Positions 6,471 through 11,948 are shown, counted from the stretch's first letter. The stretch is DNA of 11,948 nucleotides from Anaerolineales bacterium (GCA_018263655.1 JAANWY010000282.1:1-11948), one strand, 5' to 3'. Notes: generated by a model not told the origin, from the sequence alone. A program made the numbers and translations.

Positions 6471-7214
6471 CTAGTCCAGCAGTTCTTGGAGCTTCTCTTG
6501 GTCAAAGTCGAGGATAATAGTGCCGTCAATGTCAAACGTGGGGGTGACCAAGTTGCCGTCCGCCCACTGGCGCACCTGGGTGGCCGCGCCGGGGACGGCG
6601 TTGACGTCCACTTCAACGTAGTCCAGGTCGTGCGCCTGCAACCAGGCTCGGGCCTGTTTGCAATCCGGGCACCATTGGGAACAGTACATGACGATTCCCC
6701 CGTGCGGGAGCTCTGTCGTCTCCGGATCGGGCGGCGCGCTGGCGGCCGCCTGGGGGTCAATTCGGCGTAACTCGGCCAGCAACACCTCGTTAGCGGGTTG
6801 ATCGTCAATATCGTGGATGTCAATGTACTGGATGATTCCCGCTTTATCAATGATAAATAGCGCACGTTCGGTGTATCCCTCGGAGCGCAGGACGCCGTAT
6901 TTCTCGGCCACTTCGCCGTGGGGCCAAAAATCACTTAGTAGGGGGTAGTTGATTTGCCCCAGGCTTTCCGCCCATGCGGTGAGACAAGGGACGTGATCAA
7001 CGCTGATGCCCAGAACCTGGGCGTTCAATCCCGCGAATTTGGCCATGCCGGCCTCATAAGACGGGATCTGATTAGTTCAGACTGGGGTCCAAGCCAGGGG
7101 GAAGAACGCAAGGATCACGTTCTTGCCTCGCAAATCGCCCAGTGTCACCTCTTTTTTGCCAAGGTGGCTGGGGAGCGTAAAGTCAGGGGCTTCTTGCCCT
7201 ACTTGCAGAGACAT
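6471..7214 (-). CDS. Selenocysteine peroxiredoxin-glutaredoxin fusion (in-frame UGA at the active site)
   Basis: A 247-residue protein if UGA codon 46 (7077-7079) is read as selenocysteine. Residues 1-~150 are an AhpC/TSA-type peroxiredoxin: VGQEAPDFTLPSHLGKKEVT, ILAFFPLAWTPV-U46-TNQIPSYEAG, ISVDHVPC77, YPLLSDFWPHGEVAEKYGV and R117 in GYTERALFIID. The UGA falls precisely on the peroxidatic cysteine of the T-x-x-C motif (T43-P-V-U46). A linker leads to a glutaredoxin-like domain (about 172-247) with C182-P-D-C185 and the cis-proline TPTF. The fusion presumably reduces peroxides with its own redoxin domain recycling the active site. The start at 7214 follows a consensus AGGAGG (plus-strand 7223-7228) at 8-base spacing. 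The internal ATG at 7046 would delete the active site. A stem-loop suited to a bacterial SECIS follows the UGA. The alternative is a cysteine-to-stop point mutation making a pseudogene, which is less likely given the exact position and intact flanks. Confidence 0.88.
7027..7068 (-). promoter_or_regulatory. Candidate bacterial SECIS stem-loop
   Basis: Eight bases after the UGA, GAUCCCG (7068-7062) can pair with CGGGAUU (7033-7027). Inside, GGCC (7053-7050) pairs with GGCC (7044-7041) around the five-base loop GGCAU (7049-7045). The apical loop begins 28 bases after the UGA and starts with GG. Bacterial SECIS elements are known to lie within the coding region shortly after the UGA and to have guanine at the start of a small apical loop. 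The internal loops here (8 and 7 bases) are rather large, so the exact fold is uncertain. Confidence 0.6.
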
Positions 7215-7222
7215 GAAACAAA

Positions 7223-7228
7223 CCTCCT
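7223..7228 (-). promoter_or_regulatory. Consensus ribosome-binding site of the peroxiredoxin gene
   Basis: On the minus strand this reads AGGAGG, 8 bases before the ATG whose first base is 7214. It decides the start: translation is set up for the full-length protein upstream of the UGA, not for the shorter frame beginning at 7046. Confidence 0.85.
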
Positions 7229-7247
7229 CTATTGAACTCGGGAATAC

Positions 7248-7440
7248 CGATTATGCTTAATTCGTTGACCAGCATCCTGAGTAGGTCGAAACGGAGTGGA
7301 GACCGTATCGAAGGGTGCGGGTTTGCCTCGAAGCGTTGCTCGAGCCGCACCCCCTTCGATGAACTCAGGACGTCGCTTCGATACAGCTTCCGCTTCGCTA
7401 CAGCTTACTCAGGATGCTAACCGACAATTAAGCATAATCG
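7248..7440. repeat. 193-bp fold-back (MITE-like) element
   Basis: The outer arms CGATTATGCTTAATT (7248-7262) and AATTAAGCATAATCG (7426-7440) are perfect 15-bp inverted repeats. Nested inside, AGCATCCTGAGTA (7271-7283) pairs exactly with TACTCAGGATGCT (7406-7418). A third, near-perfect pair is ATCGAAGGGTGCGG (7307-7320) with CCGCACCCCCTTCGAT (7345-7360), one G being extra. The element contains CCTGAGTAGGTCGAA and TTCGATGAACTCAGG motifs of the widespread repeat seen at 34-51. It separates the divergent peroxiredoxin and glpC genes and has no credible gene. Confidence 0.78.
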
Positions 7441-7502
7441 GCGAGAATATCAGTTGGTGTTTTGTATTATACAATATCATCAGTTTGAAAACAAACAGGG
7501 AG
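7441..7502 (+). promoter_or_regulatory. A+T-rich leader of glpC with small palindrome and RBS
   Basis: This stretch is much richer in A+T than its surroundings and probably holds the glpC promoter. TTGTAT-T-ATACAA (7462-7474) is a 13-bp palindrome that could be an operator, and TACAAT (7470-7475) resembles a -10 box. I find no good -35 partner. GGGAG (7498-7502) is a ribosome-binding site 7 bases before the glpC ATG. Confidence 0.4.
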
Positions 7503-7509
7503 TATACTT

Positions 7510-8835
7510 ATGCACACCATCTCCTGGCGCTCTGTCGGACCATCGCTGGACGAGTGCATCAAATGCAATATCTGTACCAGCTACTGCCCCGTGTCGGCGG
7601 TAACCGATTTGTTTCCCGGCCCCAAGTACGCCGGGCCGCAGGCTCAACGCTTCCGTGAGGTCGGACAGCCTCGTTCGCCGGATCACTCAGTGGATTATTG
7701 CTCCGGTTGCCGGGTATGCAATGCCGTTTGCCCGACTGGCGTCAAGATCGCTGAACTCAACGCCCGCGCTCGAGCGCAGATCGTCAAGGACGAGGGCATT
7801 CCTCTGCGCAATCGGCTGCTGGGCCGCAACGAGCTGCTGGGGAGAATCGGAAGCTATGTTCCCCATCTGGCCAACTTCGGCTTACACAACCCCCTCAGCC
7901 GATTGCTGGCTGAGCGGGTGATGGGAATTGCGCGCCACGCACCGCTCCCGCGCTGGAGCGTCGAGGGAACTTTCGGCGACTGGGTCAAGCGCACGCAGAA
8001 CCAACGGCTGCGATCTGACAAGAAAGTTGTCTACTTCCACGGCTGTGCGACGATGTACTACGAGCCGTTTATCGGCAAGGCCGCCGTCGCGGTATTGGAG
8101 CACAACGGGTACGAAGTGATCGTACCGCCGCAGAACTGCTGTGGCCTGCCGATGCTCAGCAATGGTGAGTTCGATGCCGCACACGACTACCACAATCACA
8201 ATGTGGGGAGCCTCGCACCGTATGCCAAAGAAGGCTATCCCATCGTCGGGACGAGCACGAGTTGCACGCTGACGCTCAAGGACGAGGCGCCGGAACTGCT
8301 CGATATGCATGCGGGTGATCCGCACGAACTGAAAATGGGGACCTGGGACATCTTCGAGTGGTTGCGCGAGCTACACGCTGAGGGTGAACTGCGCACCGAT
8401 TTCGAGGAGACGGAGATGGTGTTACCCTATCACGCTCCCTGCCAATATCGGGCGCATAAGGTAGGTAAGCCGGCTTTGGACGTCATGTCCCTCATCCCTG
8501 GCGCCGACCTGCGCGAGAGCCATGCTCGCTGTTGTGGCATCGCCGGCACTTACGGCTACAAAGTCGAGAAGTATCAGATCGCCATGGACGTCGGCGAGGA
8601 ACTCTTCAGCTTTGTGCGAGCGCAGGGCAGCGGTGTCGAAATGACCGTCTGTGACTCCGAGACGTGTCGTTGGCAACTGGAGCACGGGACAGGCCTGCCC
8701 AGCCGGCACCCGATCGAAATCTTGGCCGCAGCGTATGGCTTGTACGATTTGGGGAAACGGCAGCTAAGGGTTTGCCGAGAAACGCCTTCCCGTTTCCAGG
8801 TAGATTCCCTGAGGAGAAAGGTGTATCAACGTTGA
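7510..8835 (+). CDS. glpC: Respiratory glycerol-3-phosphate dehydrogenase, iron-sulfur subunit C
   Basis: A 441-residue GlpC, the membrane-associated iron-sulfur subunit that takes electrons from GlpAB toward quinone. Two ferredoxin-type [4Fe-4S] motifs lie at the amino terminus: C16-IK-C19-NI-C22-TSY-C26-P and C64-SG-C67-RV-C70-NAV-C74-P. Two cysteine-rich CCG domains follow, with NC210-C211-G and HAR-C341-C342-G; the second is preceded by the PYHAPC segment. This architecture is typical of GlpC and related heterodisulfide-reductase-like proteins, and the neighbouring glpA and glpB settle the assignment. The tail after HPIEILAAAYGLYDLG (about 25 residues) is not conserved in appearance. The gene is separated from glpAB by the minus-strand peroxiredoxin and a fold-back element, so it needs its own promoter. 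Its stop overlaps the next start (TTGA). Confidence 0.93.
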   Translation: MHTISWRSVGPSLDECIKCNICTSYCPVSAVTDLFPGPKYAGPQAQRFREVGQPRSPDHSVDYCSGCRVCNAVCPTGVKIAELNARARAQIVKDEGIPLRNRLLGRNELLGRIGSYVPHLANFGLHNPLSRLLAERVMGIARHAPLPRWSVEGTFGDWVKRTQNQRLRSDKKVVYFHGCATMYYEPFIGKAAVAVLEHNGYEVIVPPQNCCGLPMLSNGEFDAAHDYHNHNVGSLAPYAKEGYPIVGTSTSCTLTLKDEAPELLDMHAGDPHELKMGTWDIFEWLRELHAEGELRTDFEETEMVLPYHAPCQYRAHKVGKPALDVMSLIPGADLRESHARCCGIAGTYGYKVEKYQIAMDVGEELFSFVRAQGSGVEMTVCDSETCRWQLEHGTGLPSRHPIEILAAAYGLYDLGKRQLRVCRETPSRFQVDSLRRKVYQR

Positions 8836-9062
8836 CGAAACGGAAGCGCGAACGGCTGTCCCTCTCCGGGCAGCTCTGGTTCTATCTGGGATCGACCGTG
8901 GCGCTCGTCGTCTTGATGCTCATCGGGTATTGGCTAGACATCAATCTGGCACTGCCGGCCTTTCTCCTATTCATGTTGCTGGTGACCGTCGTAAACGCGC
9001 GCCAGGAACGCGCAGAGCGGGAAGCAGAGGAGGAGGCAGAGGAGATTGTTGACGAATACTGA
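8832..9062 (+). CDS. Small two-helix membrane protein
   Basis: A 76-residue protein of unrecognised family. It starts with TTG at 8832, which overlaps the glpC stop as TTGA. AAAGGTG (8817-8823) lies 8 bases upstream as ribosome-binding site, so translational coupling to glpC is likely. The amino terminus is strongly basic (TKRKRER). Two hydrophobic helices follow, about 15-35 (LWFYLGSTVALVVLMLIGYWL) and 39-55. The carboxy-terminal tail is a charged, glutamate-rich helix (ARQERAEREAEEEAEEIVDE). By the positive-inside rule both ends would be cytoplasmic. It might help anchor a partner at the membrane, but the sequence does not show this. An in-frame start at 8664 lies inside glpC and is not credible. 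Confidence 0.7.
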   Translation: MTKRKRERLSLSGQLWFYLGSTVALVVLMLIGYWLDINLALPAFLLFMLLVTVVNARQERAEREAEEEAEEIVDEY

Positions 9063-9072
9063 GGCAATGCCG

Positions 9073-10137
9073 ATGAGGTTCCTGGTCGTTGGTGCAGGTG
9101 CAATTGGCTGTCTGGTCGGTGGCCGGCTGGCGGCGGCCGGCTACGACGTGACGCTGGTTGCCCGGGACTGGTTGGCCAGCACCGTCGCCGACAGCGGTCT
9201 TCGGCTGAATATCGCCGGCCAGACCATTTACGTGCCCGAAGTCGCGGCAGTCACGACCGTCAACGAAGCCATCTTCGAGTTTGGTCCCTTCGACTTGGCG
9301 CTGTTCACGATGAAGTCCTACGGCACGCTGCCCGGCGTTCAAGAGCTGCAAGCGGCTGTCAGCCGCCCGCTGCCCGTCCTGTCGCTACAGAACGGCGTTG
9401 GCAATGAGCATCTTCTGGCCAACGCTTTCGGTTCTGAGAATGTGATTGCCGGCATAATCACATCACCGGCTGAGATGCCGGCGCCGGGTGTTGTTCGCGC
9501 GTCAGCCGGTTCCGTGGCACTGGCTCCGCTGGATTCTGACATGCCTGTCGACTCCTTGATGGCTGCCTTCCGGTCGGCCGGCTTTCCCACCCGGCTTTAC
9601 GAGGATTGGCGTGGTCTCAAGTGGTCGAAGTTGCTGCTCAATATGCTGGGCAACGCGACGTCGGCAATCCTTGATATGTCGCCAGGCCAGGTGTTCGGAG
9701 ATCCACGCCTATTCGACTTGGAATGGCGAGCATGGCATGGAGCTCTGGCCGTGATGCGGGCTCACAGAATCCCGCTTGTGTCATTGCCGGGCTATCCACT
9801 GTCATGGGCGGTGCCGCTGTTGCAGTTGATCCCGCGCGGGTTGCTTAGACCCATTCTGCGGCGGGCCATTGCCGGCGGGCGTGGCGGAAAAATGCCCTCG
9901 TTGCACGTCGATCTGGAGAAGGGGAAGGCGGACTCCGAGGTCACGGTTCTAAACGGCGCTGTGGTCGAGGCCGGCCGGCGTCTAAGGGTTCCCACGCCTG
10001 TCAATGCGGCCGTTACTGATACCTTGGTGAATATCGTTCAGGGTGAGGTAGAGTGGGACGCTTTCCGGGGCCGGCCGGACCGCCTGTTAGCCGTTGTCGA
10101 GGCCAACGAGGCGCGGATGGCGAAAGCGAATTGCTGA
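9073..10137 (+). CDS. panE: Ketopantoate reductase (2-dehydropantoate 2-reductase) family protein
   Basis: A 354-residue NADPH-dependent reductase of the ApbA/PanE family; the classic member reduces 2-dehydropantoate to pantoate for coenzyme A synthesis. The Rossmann motif G7-A-G9-A-I-G12 opens the protein. N107-G108 lies in the LQNGVGNE motif, and K186 in LKWSKLLLNMLGN is the expected catalytic lysine. The carboxy-terminal DLEKGKADSEVTVLNG and VPTPVN segments match the substrate-binding domain. It is longer than typical PanE (about 300), with extra sequence around the LPGYPLSWAVPLLQLIPRGL stretch, so a related oxidoreductase activity is possible. I chose the ATG at 9073, which puts MRFLVVGAGAIG at the amino terminus and has GAGG (9061-9064) upstream. 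TTG at 9046 and ATG at 9067 are alternatives. It follows the small membrane protein by 10 bases. Confidence 0.85.
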   Translation: MRFLVVGAGAIGCLVGGRLAAAGYDVTLVARDWLASTVADSGLRLNIAGQTIYVPEVAAVTTVNEAIFEFGPFDLALFTMKSYGTLPGVQELQAAVSRPLPVLSLQNGVGNEHLLANAFGSENVIAGIITSPAEMPAPGVVRASAGSVALAPLDSDMPVDSLMAAFRSAGFPTRLYEDWRGLKWSKLLLNMLGNATSAILDMSPGQVFGDPRLFDLEWRAWHGALAVMRAHRIPLVSLPGYPLSWAVPLLQLIPRGLLRPILRRAIAGGRGGKMPSLHVDLEKGKADSEVTVLNGAVVEAGRRLRVPTPVNAAVTDTLVNIVQGEVEWDAFRGRPDRLLAVVEANEARMAKANC

Positions 10138-10186
10138 AGGTCGAGTGGGGTGGTTAGAATGTTGAAGGAGATGGAGATGACCGAAC

Positions 10187-10376
10187 CGGGCTCGGTCGGG
10201 AGACCTTCGCCCAACATTAGTGACGACCCGGGCTCGGTCGGGAGACCTTCGCCCAACATTGGGGTCGGGAGACCTTCGCCCAACATTGGGGTCGGGAGAC
10301 CTTTGCCCAGCATTGGACCTTCGTCCATCAGTCGGGGGACCTTCGCCCATCGGTCGGGGGACCTTCGTCCAACATT
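10187..10376. repeat. Imperfect array of GTCGGGAGACCTTCGCCCA units
   Basis: Between the convergent panE and rpoD genes lie six recognisable copies of a 24-base unit beginning GTCGGGAGACCTTCGCCCA and ending ACATT. They are at 10195-10218, 10237-10260, 10264-10287, 10291-10314, 10331-10350 (short) and 10353-10376, with a partial copy at 10315-10330. Spacing varies: copies 2-4 are 27 bp apart, others 20-42. Later copies carry GGGGGACC and TCGTCC variants. Open frames across it translate simple PSPNIGVGR-type repeats on both strands and are not genes. No unique spacers of constant length exist, so it is not CRISPR. Confidence 0.85.
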
Positions 10377-10400
10377 GGGCAGTCATGTGACATCGTCGAG

Positions 10401-11570
10401 CTAGCGGAGATAATCTCGTAACTGTTTGCTGCGCGTGGGGTGACGGAGCTGGCGGATGGCTTTCGTCTCAATCTGGCGGATGCGCTCGCGAGTGACGCCG
10501 AACTTCTCGCCCACTTCTTCCAGCGTGTGCTGGTGGCCGTCAGTCAGCCCAAAGCGGAGCTGCAGGACACGAGCTTCACGGGACGACAGGCTACCCAACA
10601 CCTTCTCGATCTCTCCGCGCAGGAGTTCCTGCCAAGCTGCTTCCGTGGGCAGCGGTGTATCCTCATCCTCAATGAAATCACCGAGTTCGCTGTTTTCTTC
10701 CTCGCCGACAGGCAATTCCAACGAGAGAGGCCACTGCGCAATTTCCATGATCCGCTCGACTTTGCGGGGCGGGATGTCCAACTCGCCGGCCACTTCCTCG
10801 ACCCTGGGGCGGCGTCCCAGCGCCTGTTCCAATTCGCGCTGCGCTGTCTTGAGCTTGTTGATCTGTTCACTCATGTGAACCGGCACACGGATCGTTCGCG
10901 ACTGATCCGCCAGGGCCCGCGTGATGGCTTGCTTGATCCACCACGTAGCATAGGTGCTGAACTTGTAACCTAAGCGATAGTCGAACTTCTCGACAGCGCG
11001 GATCAATCCCAGATTTCCCTCCTGGATCAGATCCAGGAAGGGGACACCGTGGCCCACGTACTTCTTGGCGATACTGACGACCAAGCGGGAGTTGGCCTGG
11101 ATAAGCTGTTTCCAGGCGCGCTCGCCATCGAGGACAATGTGCTCGAGCGCCGTTCGCTCTGCGGGTTCGAGCTGCTCGCTATTGAGGCGCTTCCTGGCCT
11201 CCGTACCCCGCTCCAGCCGCTTGGCGAATTCGACCTCATCCTCTGACGTAAGCAGTGTGATAGCGCCAATTTCTCGCAGGTAGAGGCTGATGGTATCGTC
11301 ACTATCAACACCCGATGGATCTCCCAGCCGGCGTGACCGGCGCTCCGCATCCTCTTCTTCGCGCGACAGTTCGTTATCCGTGTCGCGGACCTCAATACCG
11401 GCTTTTAGTAATTTTGAGTAAGCCGCTTCAACCTGCTCCAGGCTTTCTTCGTCATCCGGAAAGGCGTCTAGAACCTCTTCAGTCGTTAGGTAACCGCGCT
11501 CTCGCCCCTGGCTGATGAGTTCTTCGACGCCCCCTTCGGTCGAATGGTTGTCGTCAGGCCGGGCCACCAT
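10401..11570 (-). CDS. rpoD: Primary RNA polymerase sigma factor (sigma-70, RpoD)
   Basis: A 389-residue housekeeping-type sigma factor that directs RNA polymerase to promoters. Residues 1-85 form a region 1.1-like acidic amino-terminal domain (EELISQGRERGYLTTEEVLD). Region 1.2 (about 91-122) contains DDTISLYLREIG. Region 2 (about 155-228) contains LIQEGNLGLIRAVEKFDYRLGYKFSTYATWWIKQAI, and region 3 (about 233-305) includes ELPVGEEENSELGDFIEDED. Region 4 (about 325-389) has the helix-turn-helix TLEEVGEKFGVTRERIRQIE. The ATG at 11570 is chosen because it follows GGAAGGA and because the in-frame extension to 11720 translates the 91-bp repeat element. It is short for RpoD because the large non-conserved insert of proteobacterial members is absent. 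It runs convergent to panE. Confidence 0.95.
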   Translation of the reverse strand: MVARPDDNHSTEGGVEELISQGRERGYLTTEEVLDAFPDDEESLEQVEAAYSKLLKAGIEVRDTDNELSREEEDAERRSRRLGDPSGVDSDDTISLYLREIGAITLLTSEDEVEFAKRLERGTEARKRLNSEQLEPAERTALEHIVLDGERAWKQLIQANSRLVVSIAKKYVGHGVPFLDLIQEGNLGLIRAVEKFDYRLGYKFSTYATWWIKQAITRALADQSRTIRVPVHMSEQINKLKTAQRELEQALGRRPRVEEVAGELDIPPRKVERIMEIAQWPLSLELPVGEEENSELGDFIEDEDTPLPTEAAWQELLRGEIEKVLGSLSSREARVLQLRFGLTDGHQHTLEEVGEKFGVTRERIRQIETKAIRQLRHPTRSKQLRDYLR

Positions 11571-11603
11571 AGAGTCCTTCCAACTCCTTGCAATAGTGAG
11601 TCT

Positions 11604-11694
11604 CAGTAGATCCAAATTTGCTCTGAGGGGATCGCCAGATCCCCGCTGTTGGCCTGGATCTGACGATCCAGGCCGAACAAAATTAGATCTACTG
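11604..11694 (-). mobile_element. 91-bp MITE-like element, copy B
   Basis: This is the second copy of the element at 6380-6470, exactly the same length and in the opposite orientation. Its terminal inverted repeats are clearer than in copy A: CAGTAGATCCAAATTT at the left against AAATTAGATCTACTG at the right. AGTCT flanks both ends (11599-11603 and 11695-11699), as a 5-bp target duplication would. It contains the same pair of GGATC-N4-GATCC hairpins. It lies between the probable promoter and the start codon of rpoD, so it would be transcribed into the leader mRNA. Confidence 0.78.
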
Positions 11695-11747
11695 AGTCTG
11701 CTCTGGGAGGCCACATTCACTGGACTGCTTGGGCCTCACACCATTCA

Positions 11748-11775
11748 AGTCTACTGATAATTGCTGCTTTGTCAA
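11748..11775 (-). promoter_or_regulatory. rpoD: Probable sigma-70 promoter of rpoD
   Basis: On the minus strand, TTGACA (11775-11770) is followed after 16 bases by TAGACT (11753-11748). The -35 box is a perfect consensus and the -10 box matches four of six. The predicted transcript would have a leader of roughly 170 bases carrying the 91-bp hairpin element. Confidence 0.55.
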
Positions 11776-11813
11776 ACAGAGAGGGGTAGGGGCGCAGAGC
11801 TGTATATGCTCGC

Positions 11814-11860
11814 CGAGGGTCTCCTGACCGAGACGTAGGGGCATCGGTCGGGAGACCTCG
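11814..11860. repeat. Hairpin of inverted GGAGACC repeat copies
   Basis: CGAGGGTCTCCTGACCGA (11814-11831) is nearly the reverse complement of TCGGTCGGGAGACCTCG (11844-11860), with one extra base and one mismatch. A 12-base loop separates them. The right arm is also the first unit of the tandem array that follows. Confidence 0.6.
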
Positions 11861-11948
11861 CCCAGCCTTAATGGGGAGACCTCGCCCAGCTTTAATGGGG
11901 AGACCTCGCCCAGCCTTAATGGGGAGACCTCGCCCAGCCTTAATGGGG
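11849..11948. repeat. 24-bp tandem repeat array, truncated by window end
   Basis: Units starting at 11849, 11873, 11897 and 11921 are spaced exactly 24 bp. The consensus begins GGGGAGACCTCGCCCAGC and ends CTTAAT; a fifth copy starts at 11945. Copies are almost identical: unit 1 begins CGGG instead of GGGG, and unit 2 has TTTAAT for CTTAAT. The unit is a variant of the one at 10195-10376. The array continues beyond the window. It has no unique spacers. Confidence 0.88.

Larger units (their letters stand above)
11571..11948. other. rpoD upstream region: leader element, promoter and repeat array
   Basis: No gene is visible in this stretch. From the rpoD start outward it contains a 91-bp inverted-repeat element (11604-11694), a probable minus-strand promoter (11748-11775), a hairpin built from inverted copies of the GGAGACC repeat (11814-11860) and a 24-bp tandem array reaching the window edge. 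Confidence 0.75.

Noticed and set aside
6471..7046. A complete 191-residue redoxin starting at the internal ATG (7046)
   Set aside because: It lacks the whole active-site half of the peroxiredoxin fold. Clear homologous coding sequence with a consensus ribosome-binding site continues upstream in the same frame through the UGA.
7441..7509. A definite sigma-70 promoter for glpC
   Set aside because: The region is A+T-rich and has a TACAAT box, but I could not find a -35 box at acceptable spacing.
9046..9072. PanE start at TTG 9046, overlapping the small membrane protein
   Set aside because: Possible, but the ATG at 9073 begins exactly at the canonical MRFLVVGAGAIG and has GAGG upstream, so it is preferred.
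10187..10376. CRISPR array
   Set aside because: Units are degenerate, nearly contiguous, and lack unique spacers of constant length. No cas genes are nearby. The same applies to 11849-11948.
10150..10404. Proline/glycine-rich repeat proteins on both strands between panE and rpoD
   Set aside because: Both frames are translations of the DNA repeat with no codon-level conservation among units.
10401..11720. RpoD starting at 11720 (439 residues)
   Set aside because: The extra 50 residues translate the 91-bp repeat element, and no sigma-70 sequence lies there. The ATG at 11570 has a ribosome-binding site and begins the recognisable protein.

Overview
The window looks like chromosomal DNA of a GC-rich bacterium, most likely a member of the Chloroflexota (Anaerolineae or Caldilineae type). 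This is an inference from the protein flavour, especially the peroxiredoxin and the primary sigma factor, and from the many short interspersed repeats: 7-bp-period fold-backs, CCTGAGNNNGTCGAAGG-type elements and GGGAGACCTTCGCCCA arrays. No 16S or other phylogenetic marker is present.

Layout. Positions 1-511 hold no gene, only a mosaic of fold-back repeats. A glycerol/glycerophosphodiester block follows on the + strand: a glycerophosphodiester phosphodiesterase (512-1462), glycerol kinase glpK (1524-3050), and the FAD subunits glpA (3123-4835) and glpB (4828-6222) of the respiratory glycerol-3-phosphate dehydrogenase. A minus-strand peroxiredoxin-glutaredoxin fusion (6471-7214) then interrupts the block. 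It is followed by a ~190-bp fold-back element, glpC (7510-8835), a 76-residue two-helix membrane protein (8832-9062) and a PanE-type ketopantoate reductase (9073-10137). An imperfect repeat array separates this from the convergent primary sigma factor gene rpoD (minus strand, 10401-11570). A second, regular 24-bp array runs off the right end.

Pathway. The phosphodiesterase releases sn-glycerol 3-phosphate from lipid headgroups and GlpK makes the same compound from glycerol. GlpABC oxidises it to dihydroxyacetone phosphate and passes electrons to quinone. No glycerol facilitator or glp regulator is visible.

Main discovery. The peroxiredoxin gene carries an in-frame UGA exactly at its peroxidatic cysteine codon (T-P-V-[UGA]-T-N-Q). 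Homologous sequence continues in frame on both sides, a consensus ribosome-binding site precedes the full-length start, and a stem-loop whose apical loop starts with GG lies just downstream. It is best read as a selenocysteine peroxiredoxin fused to a CPDC glutaredoxin domain. ORF callers would cut it to a 191-residue protein lacking its active site.

Second theme. Small repeats are inserted in and around the genes. Two 91-bp elements with terminal inverted repeats and short target duplications sit at the end of the peroxiredoxin gene and in the rpoD leader. Heptad-repeat fold-backs lie in frame inside GlpA and GlpB and at the glpK stop codon.
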